Shown here one piece after another: positions 43,421 through 50,510 of a stretch of 64,000 bases of DNA. The number at the start of each line of letters is the position of its first letter. The stretch's first letter is position 1. The position numbers were made by a program, and so were the translations under genes. Source of the DNA: Acidimicrobiales bacterium (GTDB taxonomy: Bacteria > Actinomycetota > Acidimicrobiia > Acidimicrobiales > Aldehydirespiratoraceae); contig JAVJSI010000004.1 of the NCBI GenBank assembly GCA_040219515.1, positions 217,050-281,049 on the forward strand, given 5' to 3'. The notes beneath the pieces were generated by a model, which saw nothing but the letters and a program-made list of their open reading frames with translations, was not told the origin of the DNA and did not search any database.

Positions 43421-44532
43421 GCGGCCTCCACCTCGTCGTCGGGGAGCGTCCAGACCCACGGCGCGCCGGGGCCGAACCCGTCCTTACGGGGGACGATCCC
43501 CAGCCGCTGGCGGGCGGTGCGGAGCGGCTTCTCGGGGATGCCGTTCTCGGCTGCTTCCTTCTGCACCTCGCGCGCCGGCCGCGGGCCGTCGGCCAGGGCC
43601 GTGCGCAGCCATGCGGCCGCATCGTCGGTCGCGGTGCGCTCTTCCTCGTCCACCAGGGGGCCGACCAGGTGGTGGGCGCTGATCCCGGCCACCTCGGCCC
43701 CCAGGACCGGGTGCACCCGCTCGGGGTCGTCCGGGTGCGGCTCCAGTCGGAACGCCAGCGCGTGCGGGTAGCTGCCGATGTTGGACTTCTCCACCAGCAT
43801 GAACCGCTCGGGCGTCTCGCGGGGGTCCTGCCCCGGGGGCGCGCCCACCAAGAGCACCAGGCGCGGGGCGTTGCGCCATGCGGCGCCGCCCATCATGCGC
43901 TGGCCGGAATCGGCGCCGGTCGCCTTGTTCAGATGCGCCAGCACCAGCACCAGGGCGCCGTGGGCGTGCGCGATGCGCTGCAACGGCACCAGGAACCGGC
44001 GGATGTGCTCTTCCCTGTTCGTATTCAGGTCCTCGTCCATCACCGTGCTGGCGGGGTCGATGATGACGAGCCCGATCCCCAGCTCGGCCACGACCCCCTC
44101 GAGCTGGTGCTCGTCGCGGGGCAGGCTCAGGCCGGCGCCATCCGGGTCCAGGTCGTGCACCCGGTTCAGGTCGGCGCCGAGCAGCCGCAGGCGGGGCCGC
44201 ACGACCACGCTCGACTTCTCCTCGGGGCTCACCACCAGCACCCCGCGCGGGCCGTCGATGGTGCCTCCCCTCGGGGCCTCGCCGCGGGTCACCCCGGCGG
44301 CGATCAGCGCGGCCAGGGTGCTCTTACCCACGGCACCGTCGCCGGCCATCACCACCACCTCGCCCCAGGGCAGGCGGCGGGGCCAGTACCAGGACACTCG
44401 CTCTTCGTCGATGTCGGCCAGGCACCGGGTGCGCAGCGCGGGCCCGCCACCCCGCCGGTTGGCCGGCGTGTCTCCCGTGGGAGACAGCGGCACCACCTCG
44501 GCCGCCATCGCATCGAATCGGTCCGGGGTCAT
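43417..44532 (-). CDS. RepA-like AAA ATPase (replicative helicase/regulator)
   Basis: The 371-aa protein has a RecA-type ATPase core resembling plasmid RepA/AAA_25 proteins. Walker A is GDGAVGKSTLAALIAAGV near residues 63-71, VLVVSPEEKSS follows, and Walker B is GLVIIDPAST near 155. LVLVLAHLNKATG near 200 has the sensor His, then RMMGGAAWRNAPR. A C-terminal winged-helix-like segment (PAREVQKEAAENGI) follows. Next to a primase-polymerase, it is expected to unwind DNA for element replication. The start overlaps the upstream stop as ATGA. Confidence 0.85.
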   Translation of the reverse strand: MTPDRFDAMAAEVVPLSPTGDTPANRRGGGPALRTRCLADIDEERVSWYWPRRLPWGEVVVMAGDGAVGKSTLAALIAAGVTRGEAPRGGTIDGPRGVLVVSPEEKSSVVVRPRLRLLGADLNRVHDLDPDGAGLSLPRDEHQLEGVVAELGIGLVIIDPASTVMDEDLNTNREEHIRRFLVPLQRIAHAHGALVLVLAHLNKATGADSGQRMMGGAAWRNAPRLVLLVGAPPGQDPRETPERFMLVEKSNIGSYPHALAFRLEPHPDDPERVHPVLGAEVAGISAHHLVGPLVDEEERTATDDAAAWLRTALADGPRPAREVQKEAAENGIPEKPLRTARQRLGIVPRKDGFGPGAPWVWTLPDDEVEAA

Positions 44533-45428
44533 GCGGCCTCCATTCGGCCCACGAGCGCGCGAGCGCGCGGGCGGTGCTCGTCGGTGCTGCCGCCCCAGGC
44601 GCCGGCCAGGGCGCTCGCGAGCGTGGTGGTGGTCTCGTCGTCATCCAGGCCGGTCTCGATGGCGCAACCGGCCACCGCGGATAGGGCGGAATCGGGGTCG
44701 GGAAGGTGACCATCACGGTGAAGGTCGAGGACCCGACGCGCGGCGGCGTAGGTGCTCCGGTTCCGCTGCCCCCGGGTGCTGCCGGCCAGCTCGCGCAGCA
44801 CGCCGGCCACGGCGGCCCGGCCGTAGGGCGTGCCGTGCACCTCGTCGCGCACCGGGGCCACTCTCACCGGCGGCGCCTCGGCCGGCTTGTCGATCAGGAA
44901 CTCCACCCAGGCCGGCGCGAGCACGGGCACCTCGGCCGGGGGCTGGTTGTCGAGCCAGCGGTACGGGCGCCCCGATGGATGGATGGACGGCGGCCCGACC
45001 ACATAGCTCGCCCCGGCCCGCACATCGAACCCGGGGCGCACCCCGGCCCGCGGGCGCAGCTCCACCCCGGCGGGCGCAGCGAAGTACAGGTGATAACCCC
45101 TCCCGGTCACCACCCCCGCGCCGTCGATCAGCCAGGGCGGCATGGACGGCCCGGGCGGCCCCAGCTCGCGCAGGAGGTAGCCGTACGAGTCGGCGCCGGT
45201 CGTGCCGTCCAGATCGATGATGAGCAGCCCGCTCGCCCCGGCGGCGATGCCGACGTTCGCGGCCGGCCAGCGGCGCCACCAGGCGCGGATGGTGTCCGGG
45301 TCGGCGCTGGCATCGAGCACGCCGCGCCCGGCGCCCGCGGGGACCTTGCCGCGGGCCGCCAGGGGCAGGACGTGCCAGCCGCGCTGGGCATACCCCAGCG
45401 CGGCGGCGCGCATGTCGGGGCTACCCAC
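44529..45428 (-). CDS. Bifunctional DNA primase/polymerase (prim-pol)
   Basis: The 299-aa protein has an N-terminal prim-pol (AEP) domain: ALGYAQRGWHVLPLAARGK, the metal motif LLIIDLDG near residue 70, GRGYHLYF near 110 with the conserved His, and FDVRAGASYVVGPPSIHPSG. The C-terminal 120 residues form a helical domain (STYAAARRVLDLH). Such enzymes prime and extend DNA for plasmids and satellites. GTG 45428 overlaps the upstream small gene; ATG 45413 is possible. It is translationally coupled to the ATPase gene. Confidence 0.88.
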   Translation of the reverse strand: MGSPDMRAAALGYAQRGWHVLPLAARGKVPAGAGRGVLDASADPDTIRAWWRRWPAANVGIAAGASGLLIIDLDGTTGADSYGYLLRELGPPGPSMPPWLIDGAGVVTGRGYHLYFAAPAGVELRPRAGVRPGFDVRAGASYVVGPPSIHPSGRPYRWLDNQPPAEVPVLAPAWVEFLIDKPAEAPPVRVAPVRDEVHGTPYGRAAVAGVLRELAGSTRGQRNRSTYAAARRVLDLHRDGHLPDPDSALSAVAGCAIETGLDDDETTTTLASALAGAWGGSTDEHRPRARALVGRMEAA

Positions 45429-45666
45429 CGGCGCCCCCGGGGTCGTCGTCGAGCGCTCGGCGCAGCTCGTCGGGGTCGACGGCCGCCATCTCGGCGGCCT
45501 TCTGGTGCGCCCAGGCGCCGGCCATCGCGCAGGCCTCGGCCAGCTCGCGGACGGTCGCTTCCATGACGTGGCCGGCCGGGCAGGCGTCGAGGGCCTCCTG
45601 TCCGGCGTCCGCCAGGGCGGACACGGCGACCAGGAAGCGGTAGGCGTCGGTGTCGATGAGGCTCAC
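45421..45666 (-). CDS. Small hypothetical protein of the element
   Basis: This 81-aa, largely helical acidic protein (AYRFLVAVSALADAGQEAL, then MEATVRELAEACAMAGAWA) has no recognised family. It overlaps the genes on both sides by 4-8 bases, so it belongs to the replication operon and may be an accessory subunit. Confidence 0.6.
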   Translation of the reverse strand: MSLIDTDAYRFLVAVSALADAGQEALDACPAGHVMEATVRELAEACAMAGAWAHQKAAEMAAVDPDELRRALDDDPGGAGG

Positions 45667-46061
45667 GACGGCACCTCGCTACCCAGGGCGGCGAGCACCC
45701 GCCGGGCGTTCGCCGCCAGGTCCCGCCAGGCCGCCGCTTCGTCGGCCTCGTAGCTCTCGGGGTAGCGGGCGCATTCCCTACCCTGCTCTTCGGCGACTTC
45801 GAGAGCCTGCTCGGCCGCCCATGTCAGGCCGGCGGCCTCCTCCGCGCTGAAGCGGATGCTCCAGTCGTAGGCCGGCAGGCCGCACCAGCGATGCAGCGCC
45901 GAATCTGCCTTGACGACCCTCTGCAACTGGTCAAGGTGACGCATGTGGTCGGCCAGGGATGCGCACTCGTCACCGATCAGGCGCGCCACCGCTTCCTTCA
46001 TGCCCCAGGTGGCGACGACGGCGGCCGTCCGCACGTCCGGGGCGGTGATGTCAATGCTCAT
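45663..46061 (-). CDS. Hypothetical protein of the element
   Basis: This 132-aa helical protein starts MSIDITAPDVRTAAVVATWG with GAGGAG 8 bases upstream and contains HMRHLDQLQRVVKADSALH. No family is recognised. The frame stays open upstream to an ATG at 46271 that overlaps the stop of the preceding gene as ATGA. A 202-aa product with a Cys-containing N-terminus (RCATHGTEKARRL) is therefore also possible. Confidence 0.55.
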   Translation of the reverse strand: MSIDITAPDVRTAAVVATWGMKEAVARLIGDECASLADHMRHLDQLQRVVKADSALHRWCGLPAYDWSIRFSAEEAAGLTWAAEQALEVAEEQGRECARYPESYEADEAAAWRDLAANARRVLAALGSEVPS

Positions 46062-46267
46062 GATGCGTTCTCCTCGTGTGAGGAGACCGCCAGGGGGGGC
46101 GCTATGCCAGGAGCACGGGCAGGCGGCGCCGGCCGGTAGGCGGCGGGCCTTCTCGGTACCATGCGTCGCGCATCGGACCCTCCAGCGGTCTCGGTGCCAC
46201 GCCCTCGGCCGTTTGCGCGGCGCGGGGGCACTTTCGTTGGTGAGCGTACACCCGCGGGCGGTAGCCG

Positions 46268-46507
46268 TCATCGGTCCACCGTCCGCAGCAGGTCGCGGGC
46301 GGCCTCGGTGCCCACGGGCACCACGCCCGGCCGGCCGTCGGTGACGGTGACGAGGTAGGCGGCCTCGGGGGCCGGCGCATCGCTCGCCCAGACACGGGCG
46401 CGGGCCTCGTCGAGGCGCCGCGCGAACCGGCGGGCGGCGGGGGTGTCAGGACCCGCACCCCGGTCTAGAAACGCCGTGTAGGCGCTCTGAGAGCGTCGGC
46501 GGGTCAC
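46268..46507 (-). CDS. Small hypothetical protein, first gene of the leftward operon
   Basis: This 79-aa protein has VTRRRSQSAYTAFLDRG, then AARRFARRLDEARARVW and AAYLVTVTDGRPGVVPVG. No family is recognised. GTG 46507 is the likely start. Its stop overlaps an ATG at 46271 in the next frame. The 210 bases between it and the divergent HTH gene at 46718 carry operator-like palindromes. Confidence 0.45.
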   Translation of the reverse strand: MTRRRSQSAYTAFLDRGAGPDTPAARRFARRLDEARARVWASDAPAPEAAYLVTVTDGRPGVVPVGTEAARDLLRTVDR

Positions 46508-46638
46508 GGCGCCCACCCCGAGAGGCCGGAACGGGCCGCGGTGCGCGGTCGCAGGCCACCACGGCGTGATGCGCGGCGGCGCCAGCGCGCCCACCAGGAG
46601 CGCCACGACAGGGAGGCGCGGGGCGCGATGCGGTGTGG

Positions 46639-46683
46639 TGTATCCGGGTACATCGTGCACCAGAGTACACGCGGTGCTATGCT
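46639..46683 (+). promoter_or_regulatory. Divergent control region with two palindromes and a -10
   Basis: TGTATCCGGGTACA (46639-46652) is a palindrome with a 6-base non-paired centre. CGTGCACCAGAGTACACG (46654-46671) is a second with one mismatch. TATGCT at 46678-46683 is a fitting -10 for the HTH gene, whose ribosome site AGGAGG is at 46705-46710. The layout suggests repressor operators controlling both operons. Confidence 0.5.
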
Positions 46684-46717
46684 TTCCGCAAGTCAGCGAT
46701 CACCAGGAGGGCGCGCG

Positions 46718-47254
46718 ATGCCCAAGAAGTCGACCACCAGCCGAAAGTGGCTCACCGTGCGCCAGACGGCTCGCCGGCTCGGAGAGACCGAGGAGGCCGT
46801 CCGCCGGATGATCCGCGCGGGTGACCTTCCCGCGCAGAAGGCGACCAGCAGCGCACGCGCGCCGTGGGTTGTTGACGCGCTCGCCCTTGAGGATCAGATC
46901 GCGGAGGACGAGCAGCTCGCCAAGCGGCGCGCGCGGATGGCCGGCGTGGTCGTCGGCTATGGCGAGGACTTCCATCGCCAGGTGGCAGAGGCGCACCCCG
47001 ACACCACCGTCGACGGCTCTACGAAGCTCAGCGAAGAGCTGCGCGCCCGTGACGGTCGGTTCCGAGCCCTTGAGCAGCTCGACGACGTGCTGCGCGTGAG
47101 CGGCGCCTACGAGGCGTTCGAGTCCGCCGCGGACCAGGCGGACGCCGATGAGGCGCGCGCGCGGGCCATCGCTGCCGAGTACGTGCGGCGCGAGCGCATC
47201 CTCCGCCGCGCGCACGAGCTGGTGGACGACGAGCTGGGGCCGGCGGATTCCTGA
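46718..47254 (+). CDS. HTH protein of the element
   Basis: The 178-aa protein has an N-terminal helix-turn-helix of the excisionase/MerR type (KWLTVRQTARRLGETEEAVRR, residues 10-30, then MIRAGDLPAQKA). A long charged helical region follows (residues 60-178) and could oligomerise. It may be the repressor of the element or a terminase-small-subunit-like DNA-binding protein; the position just before the capsid gene allows both. AGGAGG fixes ATG 46718. Confidence 0.65.
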   Translation: MPKKSTTSRKWLTVRQTARRLGETEEAVRRMIRAGDLPAQKATSSARAPWVVDALALEDQIAEDEQLAKRRARMAGVVVGYGEDFHRQVAEAHPDTTVDGSTKLSEELRARDGRFRALEQLDDVLRVSGAYEAFESAADQADADEARARAIAAEYVRRERILRRAHELVDDELGPADS

Positions 47255-47276
47255 ACGGTCCGTCAAGTAAGCGCGC

Positions 47277-47282
47277 TACACT
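47277..47282 (+). promoter_or_regulatory. -10 hexamer before the capsid gene
   Basis: TACACT lies 23 bases after the HTH gene stop and would give the capsid gene its own transcript with a leader of about 160 nt. No clear -35 is seen. The 195-base gap has no other gene. Confidence 0.35.
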
Positions 47283-47449
47283 TCCATCAGCACCTCACCA
47301 CGAGGGCGCCGCTGGCCAAAGGGTCACCGGCGCCGCGGTCTCGTCGGTGACGCCGCTACCCCGCACCACGACGGCGAGCGCGCTGCCCCAGGGGGGCACC
47401 GCCGTCAGCGCCGTCAGCCCATCAGCTGACGACACCAGAGGTAGCACCG

Positions 47450-48856
47450 ATGCGAGAGAACGACCTTCACCGCGAGATCGACGCCCTTCAGCAGGAGCTG
47501 AGCGGCCTCGCCGGCAGGACCGACCAGGGCGCCGTGGAGCGCCGCGAGAACCTGAAGCGGGGCATCGACGCCCGCACGGATGAGCTGCGCACGCTCACCG
47601 GCCAGCGGGCCGCCGTGCGCTCGGCCGCGAGCAACCCGGCCAACATCGAGGCCGGCACCGGCTTCACCGAGGACGACGAGCAGGCGCGCGGCACCCGCTC
47701 GCGCTTCCGCCGCCCCATCGACGAGGCGCGCGACGCGGCCCACCGGGCCATCGAGCGCTCGTGCCGGGGCATGCGCACCGATGCCGGCGACCGGCTCGTG
47801 GAGCTGGTCGAGCGCGACCAGGTGGGCGCGGACGCGCGGTACATCACCGCGGTCAGCGACCCGGCCTACGCGCGGGCGTTCGCGAAGAAGCTCGCGATGC
47901 CCGAGGGCGCCTCCCAGGCGGTCGAGCCCGACGAGGGCGAGGCGATGCTCATGGTGGGCCGCGCGATGGCCGAGCGCTCCATGCTGGCCGGCACCGGCTC
48001 GGCCGGCGGGTTCGCCCTGCCCATCGAGATCGACCCCACGATCAACCTCGACAACGACGGGCAGATCAACCCGCTCCGGCAGATCGCCCGGGTGCGTAGC
48101 ACGACGTCGTACGAGCTGCGGCTCATCACGAGCGCGGGCACCACGGCCAGCTTCGGCGCCGAGGCCTCCCAGGTCGATGACGGCACGCCGACGCTCGCCC
48201 AGCCGGTCGCGACGCCCCAGCGGGCGACGTGTTTCGTCCCGTTCTCATTCGAGGTCGGGATGGACTGGCCGGGCATGGCCGCGGAGCTGGGCCGGATCAT
48301 GGCCGATGCCAAGGACGTGCTGGAGGCTGAGAAATTCCTGCACGGCGCCGGGTCCGGCAGCGACGAGCCCGCGGGTCTGATCGCCACGCTCGACTCCGGG
48401 TCGATCATCGACACCGACCAGGGCGGCAGCACCCCCGGCCTCATCGCCGCGGATGACGTGTACTTGGTGCAGGAGTCCCTGCCGGCCCGATGGTCGGGTC
48501 GGGCGGTGTGGATGAGCGGCCTGCCCATCGCGAACACGATCCACCGCTTCAGCGGCCCCGGCGGTGACGAGCCGCCGCTGTTCGACGAGGCGCGCGGGCG
48601 GCTGCTGGGCAAGCCGTGGTGGGAGGCCTCCAACATGGCCGGCGACCACGAGGACGACGGCCTGCTGCTCTACGGCGACATCGGCGCGGCGTTCCAGATC
48701 GTGGACAGGATCGGGATGTCGATCGAGCTGGTGCCCCATCTGTTCGGTGCGGACCGCCGGCCCACGGGTGAGCGCGGCCTGTTCGCCTGCTGGCGCACCA
48801 CCTCGATCGTGGTGGTGCCCGAGGCGGTCCGGCTGCTGGTGGCCGGCACGAGCTAG
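47450..48856 (+). CDS. HK97-fold phage major capsid protein
   Basis: The 468-aa protein has the HK97 MCP layout. An N-terminal coiled-coil delta/scaffold region occupies residues 1-60 (LHREIDALQQELSGL). A linker of about 100 residues follows, and the capsid domain runs from about 175 (GTGSAGGFALPIEIDPTINL). Further signatures are RVRSTTSYELRL, AEKFLHGAGSGSDEPAGLI, ALPARWSGRAVWMSG-like, GRLLGKPWWEASNM and LLLYGDIGAAFQIVDRIGMS. It should assemble icosahedral shells. No maturation protease, portal or terminase is encoded in the element, which is the key oddity. Confidence 0.9.
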   Translation: MRENDLHREIDALQQELSGLAGRTDQGAVERRENLKRGIDARTDELRTLTGQRAAVRSAASNPANIEAGTGFTEDDEQARGTRSRFRRPIDEARDAAHRAIERSCRGMRTDAGDRLVELVERDQVGADARYITAVSDPAYARAFAKKLAMPEGASQAVEPDEGEAMLMVGRAMAERSMLAGTGSAGGFALPIEIDPTINLDNDGQINPLRQIARVRSTTSYELRLITSAGTTASFGAEASQVDDGTPTLAQPVATPQRATCFVPFSFEVGMDWPGMAAELGRIMADAKDVLEAEKFLHGAGSGSDEPAGLIATLDSGSIIDTDQGGSTPGLIAADDVYLVQESLPARWSGRAVWMSGLPIANTIHRFSGPGGDEPPLFDEARGRLLGKPWWEASNMAGDHEDDGLLLYGDIGAAFQIVDRIGMSIELVPHLFGADRRPTGERGLFACWRTTSIVVVPEAVRLLVAGTS

Positions 48857-48987
48857 CCGAGCGCCATCAAGCTCCCGCACGCGCTTCTCGGGTCGCGCGC
48901 GCGGGATGGTCGGCCGGGTGTCCTCCATGCGCTCGGCCGGCCACCAGGCGTCCGCCGTCCTCTCCGTGCGGCGGGCGCCTGAGTGTC

Positions 48988-49845
48988 TTAGGCCGCGCTG
49001 AAGACGCCGTACACCTTGTGTGCATCCGGCCATCCCAGTGCCTGAGCGGCCACGAGCAGCATGGTGAGATGCACCACGAGGGCTACTCCCCACGGCCCCT
49101 GGTCCTTTGGGTGGAAGTAGGGCCCGCCAATCTCAACCCCCGTCCCACCGGAAGCGAAGCGCGCGTGCTTGAAGGTCGAGGCCAGCCCAGCATGGGTTGC
49201 CATTGAGAAGCTGCTGTAGACGACGTTGTAGTGGAGCGCGAGTGGATGTTCCGCGAGTCCGGGGATCACTGAACGCCACGCGTTGTCGGCTTGGATGCAT
49301 CTCTCCAGCAGCCCGGGCATGGTCGGGCCTCGTGCGAGCCTTCTGGTCTCCTCCCATCTCTCATCGACGATCGCGGGTTCCGGGAACGCTGCGTTGATGG
49401 CCCCTCTATAAGACTCCCGCTTGCGAAGGTCCTCGATCCTGTTCCGGAGTTTCTCCCGTTCCCGGTACTCGCTCGCCTCCCACAACGGTAGGCGCACGTC
49501 TGGCTCCGCTGCGAGCCATGCGAACGTCGCGACCTGCTCGAAGAGTGTTCGCGTCAGGACCTCAGCGGCGGTGAAGCCAGCGGGCGGCGGAAGGCTGTGG
49601 ATGGCTAGAAGCGTGTCTGTCGCCCGGACGACCAAGACCGGCCCAGCAACTCGCCAATCATTGAACTCGCCCGTTGCGTCAGGCACGACGAGGGGCAACC
49701 TTTCCGCGACCAGGGCCGCAGCGTGCTCCGCAACGCGAGGACGGTAGTCCAACTCGATCCCCCGGCCCTTGTCTGTGCTCGACGAGTCGAACCCTACGCC
49801 GCGGGGATCATCAGGAGTCGCTTCGCGGCCGGCGCCGCTAGACAT
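48988..49845 (-). CDS. DUF5677-like cargo protein of the element
   Basis: The 285-aa protein has helical segments LTRTLFEQVATFAWLAAEPD, LLERCIQADNAW and a central HYNVVYSSFSMATHAGL with Ser/His residues typical of DUF5677-like proteins, then a C-terminal hydrophobic helix (VVHLTMLLVAAQALGW). Base composition is lower in GC than the rest of the element, so it may be a later cargo gain. The ATG at 49845 is chosen because upstream in-frame sequence is Pro-rich and enters the iteron cluster. Function unknown; defence or host-fitness cargo is a guess. It converges with the capsid gene across a 131-base gap without genes. Confidence 0.6.
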   Translation of the reverse strand: MSSGAGREATPDDPRGVGFDSSSTDKGRGIELDYRPRVAEHAAALVAERLPLVVPDATGEFNDWRVAGPVLVVRATDTLLAIHSLPPPAGFTAAEVLTRTLFEQVATFAWLAAEPDVRLPLWEASEYREREKLRNRIEDLRKRESYRGAINAAFPEPAIVDERWEETRRLARGPTMPGLLERCIQADNAWRSVIPGLAEHPLALHYNVVYSSFSMATHAGLASTFKHARFASGGTGVEIGGPYFHPKDQGPWGVALVVHLTMLLVAAQALGWPDAHKVYGVFSAA

Positions 49846-49967
49846 GCCGGGACCGACTGCCCGGGGCGGGTAGGGGGGCAGGGGGGCGACGAGAACCACC
49901 AGGCGGCCGCCTATACCAACCCCCCTTTTTCGCAGCATGTACGGGTTGCGGCGGTGCGGGTCCGGCC

Positions 49968-50113
49968 CATAGATGCCCCATAGGTGCCCTGTGTCTCCTG
50001 AGAGGGCATCTATGGAGAGAGAGAACTCTCTCTCCTCTCTCTCCATAAGGGATCTCACATAGATGCCCTCGGCCGATTCGGGAGGGCATCTATGGAGGGC
50101 CAGGGCATCTATG
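49968..50113. repeat. Iteron-like cluster B
   Basis: Six copies of the CATAGATGCCCTC motif occur. Direct copies are at 49968 and 49979 (variants, 11 bases apart) and 50058 (exact). Inverted copies are at 50002 and 50082 (exact) and 50101 (one mismatch). A perfect inverted repeat GAGAGAGAG-AA-CTCTCTCTC lies between copies near 50017-50036. The whole stretch 49846-50292 contains no gene. Confidence 0.65.
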
Positions 50114-50164
50114 GTCGGAAGGGCCGAACGTCCGTTCCGAATGCCGCTTCACATTCTGAAGCCA

Positions 50165-50225
50165 CGTGACCACCACGTGACCATTCAGGGGGTCTCCTGA
50201 GGACTCCTGACGACCCGCGTGACCA
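50165..50225. promoter_or_regulatory. Right-end GTGACCA repeats
   Basis: GTGACCA occurs at 50166, 50177 and 50219. The 24 bases 50165-50188 are identical to 41836-41859 near the left end. This is consistent with integrase or excisionase arm sites at both ends of the element. Confidence 0.5.
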
Positions 50226-50253
50226 CCGCCAGGGCGCCACCAGGGCACAGAAA

Positions 50254-50282
50254 AGCCCGCTTTTCCAGGGAAAAAGCGGGCT
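50254..50282 (-). terminator. Element-borne terminator for tRNA-Glu
   Basis: AGCCCGCTTTT and its complement AAAAGCGGGCT form an 11-bp stem just beyond the 3' end of the minus-strand tRNA-Glu. It stands on the element side of the att core, so the element supplies a new terminator to the tRNA it interrupts. Confidence 0.65.
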
Positions 50283-50289
50283 TCTCAGC

Positions 50290-50339
50290 AGGTAGCGCAT
50301 ACGGGATTTGAACCCGTGTTACCGCCGTGAGAGGGCGGC
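50290..50339. repeat. Right attachment site, 50-bp repeat within tRNA-Glu
   Basis: Identical to 41741-41790. It covers the 3' half of the functional tRNA-Glu, so integration left the tRNA intact. Confidence 0.9.
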
Positions 50340-50365
50340 GTCCTAGGCCCCTAGACGAATGCGCC
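50293..50365 (-). tRNA. tRNA-Glu (anticodon CTC)
   Basis: A complete cloverleaf folds on the minus strand. The acceptor GGCGCAT pairs with ATGCGCT (terminal G-U). The anticodon stem CCGCC/GGCGG encloses CTCTCAC with anticodon CTC, and the T loop is TTTGAAT. CCA is not encoded. It serves as the integration target of the element to its left. Confidence 0.93.
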
Positions 50366-50395
50366 GTGGGTGTTTCGGTCCGCGCGGTGAAGGAA

Positions 50396-50466
50396 CTGGG
50401 GGAGGAGGATTCGAACCCCCGCTACTGGGGCCAGAACCCAGCGTCCTACCGCTAGACGATCCCCCA
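50396..50466 (-). tRNA. tRNA-Gln (anticodon CTG)
   Basis: On the minus strand the acceptor TGGGGGA pairs with TCCCCCA. The D arm contains AGCGGTAGGA, and the anticodon stem CTGGG/CCCAG encloses TTCTGGC with anticodon CTG. The T loop is TTCGAAT. It lies 30 bases upstream of tRNA-Glu on the same strand, so both are probably one transcript. Confidence 0.92.
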
Positions 50467-50510
50467 TCACCGTTCGGACGGCCGGGATCCTAGCAAACCG
50501 TCCGCCGGCC

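Larger units (their letters stand above)
41741..50339. mobile_element. Integrated phage-satellite-like element in tRNA-Glu(CTC), 8.6 kb
   Basis: Perfect 50-bp direct repeats bound the element, and the intact tRNA lies at the right end. Contents from left: integrase, HTH excisionase candidate, RepA-like ATPase, primase-polymerase, three small ORFs (minus strand); HTH protein and HK97-type capsid protein (plus strand); a DUF5677-like protein (minus strand). Clusters of a CATAGATGCCCTC motif lie beside the integrase module and at the right end. There is replication, integration and capsid coding but no packaging, portal, protease or tail gene, so it would depend on a helper for particles. A degraded prophage is the main alternative. 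Confidence 0.85.

Noticed and set aside
46102-46458. A 118-residue minus-strand gene overlapping the small element genes.
   Set aside because: It is Pro/Arg-rich, has no ribosome site, and overlaps a better candidate (46268-46507) over most of its length.
48857-48987. A small gene or RNA between the capsid gene and the convergent DUF5677-like gene.
   Set aside because: No start with a ribosome site and no strong hairpin are visible in these 131 bases.
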